A DNA stretch of 7,196 nucleotides from Lentisphaeraceae bacterium (GTDB taxonomy: Bacteria > Verrucomicrobiota > Kiritimatiellia > RFP12 > UBA1067): the NCBI GenBank assembly GCA_004551905.1, contig SFPL01000114.1:1-7196 (forward strand). The letters are read 5' to 3'. The notes below the pieces were generated by a model. It ran no database searches and was not told the origin of the DNA. It saw nothing but the letters and a program-made list of their open reading frames with translations. Of this stretch, positions 5,553 through 7,196 are shown in pieces; within the stretch, counting starts at the first letter, position 1; each line of letters starts with the position of its first letter. Made by a program: the position numbers and the translations under genes.

Positions 5553-6827
5553 ATGAGGGCGTTTTTCGACATATTCCTGCTGGAGCTCCGGGCGCTGTCG
5601 CGCTCGTGGTCGCTGGCGATGCTGTCGGCGGCGTCGGCGGCGTGGATGCTCGCGGTGCCGCGGCTGGTGGTGGGCGACGGCACCGCGGAGGGCATGCGCG
5701 AGGTCTGCCTCCGCTACGGCCTTGGCGGCGTGATGGCGCTCGTGACCGTCTCGATGCTGGCGGCGGCCACCGGGTCGCTCGCGCGGGAGCGCGCGGCGAA
5801 GCGGCTGCAGCTGACGATGGTGCGTCCAGTGAGGTATTTTATGATTGCGGCGGCCAAGATCGCCGCGCTTGCGTCCACCGGCGCAGCGGTGCTCGCGCTC
5901 GCCTGCGCGCTCGCCCCGTTCGCGGCCGGAACCGCCGCGGAAGGGCGGCGCTGCGTCCACGTGCTCCATCCCGCCATGCCGTCGCCGGCCGAGGAGGCGA
6001 AGGCGATGTACGCGGAGTACATGAAGTCGCCGGACACGCCAGAGGCGGTGAAGAAGGCCCGGCGCTCGACGGTGTTGAGGATCCTGGAGACGCGCGCCTG
6101 GGACCGCTACGAGACGGTGCATACCAACTCGACGGCGCGTTGGCGCTTCCGCTTCGACGGAGTGGAGGCGCCGCGTTCCGGCGAAGTCTCGGCGCGGTTC
6201 AGGTTCTCGAACGTGAACAACGCGCGCCAGGACGTGGCCGGCGAGCTGCGGCTCGGGGCGCTTTCCGCTGTGGTCTCCAACTTGACCCAGGCGGTGCTTG
6301 TCTTCCCGCTCGCCGACCGCGGCGGCGACGCGGGCGAGGAGGGGGTGCTGACGTTCCGCAACGACGGCAAAGACGCGCTGATGATGCGTCCACGCCGCGA
6401 CGTGGAGCTGCTGGTGCCGGCGGACTCGTTTGTCTGGAACCTGCTGCGGTCGTGGGCAGAGATGGCCGCGGTGGTCACGCTTGTCGTCGCCTTCGGGGTG
6501 TTTCTTTCCGCTGCGCTGGGGCGCCCGGTGGCGCTCTTCACGGCGATAGTCTTCCTGCTGGTGAGCGAAATGAGCCCGAGCGTGGTGGAGCAGTATCCGG
6601 ACGAATTTGGCGCGACGCTCTCCGACCGGATCGGGCTAATGGTGGCGCGGACGGTCACCGACGCGACGCACCCGGTCTCGTCGCTCACTCCGCTCGAGCG
6701 GCTTTCCCGCGATGAATGCGTCGAGCCCCGCGAAGTTGTGCGCGCCGTTGCCATCAACGTCGTCGCCTTGCCGATTCTTCTTGCGTTCCTCGCCGCCTTC
6801 ATCCTTCCCCGCAAACAGGAGGAGTGA
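5553..6827 (+). CDS. ABC-2 type permease with a large extracytoplasmic insert
   Basis: The product has 424 residues. Hydrophobic segments lie at about 21-37, 56-73 and 97-125, then a polar region of about 175 residues (127-302), then segments at 303-322, 325-339 and 397-417. The stretch ARERAAKRLQLTMVRPVRYF (77-96) with K102 matches the coupling loop of ABC-2 permeases, though less closely than in the first subunit. The polar insert falls between the third and fourth segments, so it should face outward. Its second half (195-290) is rich in alternating hydrophobic/polar stretches (WRFRFDGV, SARFRFSN, GVLTFRNDG), suggesting a beta-sandwich. The start is supported by GGGTGA 9 nt upstream and by the short gap to the ATPase. 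The three genes form one exporter cassette, this subunit likely handling substrate or an envelope partner outside. It resembles permeases of gliding- or secretion-type exporters only in general layout; I cannot assign a name. Confidence 0.85.
   Translation: MRAFFDIFLLELRALSRSWSLAMLSAASAAWMLAVPRLVVGDGTAEGMREVCLRYGLGGVMALVTVSMLAAATGSLARERAAKRLQLTMVRPVRYFMIAAAKIAALASTGAAVLALACALAPFAAGTAAEGRRCVHVLHPAMPSPAEEAKAMYAEYMKSPDTPEAVKKARRSTVLRILETRAWDRYETVHTNSTARWRFRFDGVEAPRSGEVSARFRFSNVNNARQDVAGELRLGALSAVVSNLTQAVLVFPLADRGGDAGEEGVLTFRNDGKDALMMRPRRDVELLVPADSFVWNLLRSWAEMAAVVTLVVAFGVFLSAALGRPVALFTAIVFLLVSEMSPSVVEQYPDEFGATLSDRIGLMVARTVTDATHPVSSLTPLERLSRDECVEPREVVRAVAINVVALPILLAFLAAFILPRKQEE
6817..6822 (+). 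promoter_or_regulatory. Strong ribosome binding site at the end of the second permease
   Basis: A perfect AGGAGG sits in the last codons of the permease. Possible starts behind it are GTG 6824 (overlapping the stop as GTGA), TTG 6830 (7 nt away) and TTG 6835. It implies that another gene once followed, or still does. Confidence 0.6.
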
Positions 6828-6956
6828 CGTTGCGTTGGCAATGTGCGCGCCGGCGCTAGCGGAGTTCGAGCCGCCGACTACCGGCTCGGCTACACCGTCG
6901 TCTGCAGGCTGTTCCTCTACTTCCTCTACCGCAAGAACATCTTCCTGAAAGTGTAG
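6824..6956 (+). pseudogene. Remnant of a small gene after the ABC cassette
   Basis: Behind a perfect AGGAGG, no frame stays open for a full gene. From GTG 6824 the reading stops at TAG 6857 after 11 codons. A second frame (from TTG 6835 or ATG 6841) reads MCAPALAEFEPP with G/C-ending codons up to about 6876. The coding bias then continues in a third frame as DYRLGYTVVCRLFLYFLYRK and NIFLKV, ending at TAG 6954-6956. Adding one base near 6871-6878 would join the last two parts into AEFEPPDYRLGYTVV. The C-terminal part is hydrophobic and aromatic with a basic end, like the tail of a membrane-associated protein. I infer a decayed gene, perhaps a former member of the exporter operon, shortened by deletion. 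A genuine small protein from GTG 6843 (37 codons to the same stop) is the alternative. Family not recognised. Confidence 0.4.
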
Positions 6957-6994
6957 CCGAACCTTGGGGCCACGACTTTTTGAAAACTACCCCC
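6957..6994 (+). promoter_or_regulatory. UP-like AT-rich element upstream of the rRNA promoter
   Basis: Within this otherwise gene-free spacer, TTTTTGAAAA at 6977-6986 lies just upstream of the -35. It contains TTTTnnAAAA, the core of the E. coli UP element bound by the RNA polymerase alpha subunit, at about -54 to -45 from the predicted start site, the normal position. I see no GC-rich hairpin with a T-run between 6957 and 6994, so termination of the upstream operon is not evident here. Confidence 0.5.
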
Positions 6995-7024
6995 TTGCGC
7001 GCATCGCCTCGATTATGATATACT
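6995..7024 (+). promoter_or_regulatory. rRNA operon promoter
   Basis: A -35 TTGCGC (6995-7000), an 18-bp spacer and an extended -10 TGATATACT (7016-7024) precede the 16S gene. Transcription should begin near 7031, giving a leader of about 100 nt. The discriminator begins ACGCAT, like the lipoprotein promoter. Confidence 0.75.
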
Positions 7025-7035
7025 ACGCATTCGTT

Positions 7036-7068
7036 CGCCCGTAAGAGGCGGGCGTTGCTCTTTGACAA
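7036..7068 (+). promoter_or_regulatory. boxB-like stem-loop and boxA antiterminator in the rRNA leader
   Basis: CGCCCG (7036-7041) and CGGGCG (7049-7054) form a 6-bp stem with a 7-nt loop. One base later comes TGCTCTTTGACAA (7056-7068), which differs from the E. coli rrn boxA TGCTCTTTAACAA at one base. boxA RNA recruits NusB-NusE and lets RNA polymerase pass terminators in the untranslated rRNA transcript. The stem-loop before boxA follows the boxB-boxA order of E. coli rrn leaders. Confidence 0.8.
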
Positions 7069-7131
7069 CCGGCGAGAGAGAAGACAGTAAATGTTTGTGC
7101 AAGGGGCCGATCAACAATAACTCAAGAATCT

Positions 7132-7196
7132 TTTTCTGAGAGTTTGATTCTGGCTCAGAACGAACGCTGGTAGCGTGGATTAGGCATGCAAGTCGA
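7132..7196 (+). rRNA. rrs: 16S ribosomal RNA, 5' end (partial)
   Basis: AGAGTTTGATTCTGGCTCAG at 7139-7158 is the universal conserved start region (E. coli positions 8-27), followed by GAACGCTGG and GCATGCAAGTCGA. Counting back from position 8 puts the mature 5' end near 7132; the exact processing site is not certain. GTGGATTAGGCATGCAAGTC resembles planctomycete, lentisphaeral and kiritimatiellotal sequences. The bases at 7171-7172 are TA where most bacteria have CG (E. coli 40-41). The gene continues beyond the window. Confidence 0.97.

Noticed and set aside
4644..6122. 492-codon minus-strand open frame
   Set aside because: It is rich in His and Arg and lies antisense to the ATPase and second permease, which have clear motifs.
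6712..6948. 78-codon open frame starting within the second permease
   Set aside because: Its first part is an out-of-frame shadow of the permease; only the section after 6835 shows coding bias, treated as part of the remnant.
6964..6995. GGGG...CCCC as a terminator hairpin
   Set aside because: Only four pairs across a loop of about 20 nt, with the T-run inside the loop; not a terminator.
7121..7140. CTCA...TGAG hairpin before 16S
   Set aside because: The stem is short with a mismatch and a G-U pair; it overlaps the rRNA 5' end and could be chance.

Overview
This GC-rich window reads almost entirely on the + strand and ends in the first ~65 bases of a 16S rRNA gene. The 16S start (GAACGAACGCTGG, then GTGGATTAGGCATGCAAGTCGA) resembles the Planctomycetes-Verrucomicrobia-Chlamydiae superphylum. 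Together with the Pro/Ala-rich and lipoprotein content it suggests Kiritimatiellota or a close relative. That is inference from a short rRNA stretch; the phylum is not certain. Third codon positions are nearly all G or C, which makes reading-frame changes easy to spot.

Layout. (1) 1-212: the 3' end of an unrecognised gene whose coding signal changes frame at a run of five Gs. (2) 220-1222: an extended -10 promoter followed by two overlapping genes for small lipoproteins that look like diverged tandem paralogues. (3) 1223-2592: a promoter, then pyrH (UMP kinase) and frr (ribosome recycling factor), a classic pair. (4) 2618-3886: an unrecognised Pro/Ala-rich protein with 17-residue repeats and one C-terminal membrane anchor. 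(5) 3895-6827: an ABC-2 type exporter cassette of permease, ATPase and a second permease with a large extracytoplasmic insert. (6) 6817-6956: a good ribosome binding site followed by what looks like the broken remnant of one more gene. (7) 6975-7196: an rRNA operon control region (UP-like element, extended -10 promoter, stem-loop, boxA antiterminator) and the start of 16S rRNA.

Genes from pyrH to the second permease are tightly packed (gaps of 41 nt or less, some overlapping), and I see no convincing terminator between them, so they are probably co-transcribed. pyrH and frr serve pyrimidine nucleotide supply and translation; the anchored repeat protein and the ABC cassette form an envelope module of unknown substrate downstream. 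Three promoters (lipoprotein pair, pyrH, rRNA) share a TGnTAWAMT extended -10 followed by RCGC, and the pyrH and rRNA promoters also share a TTGCG -35. This looks like the housekeeping promoter style of the organism.

No CRISPR array, insertion sequence, tRNA or obvious defence system is visible. The least ordinary items are the repeat/tail-anchor protein, the paired lipoproteins, the permease without a usual start codon, and the broken reading frames near both ends.
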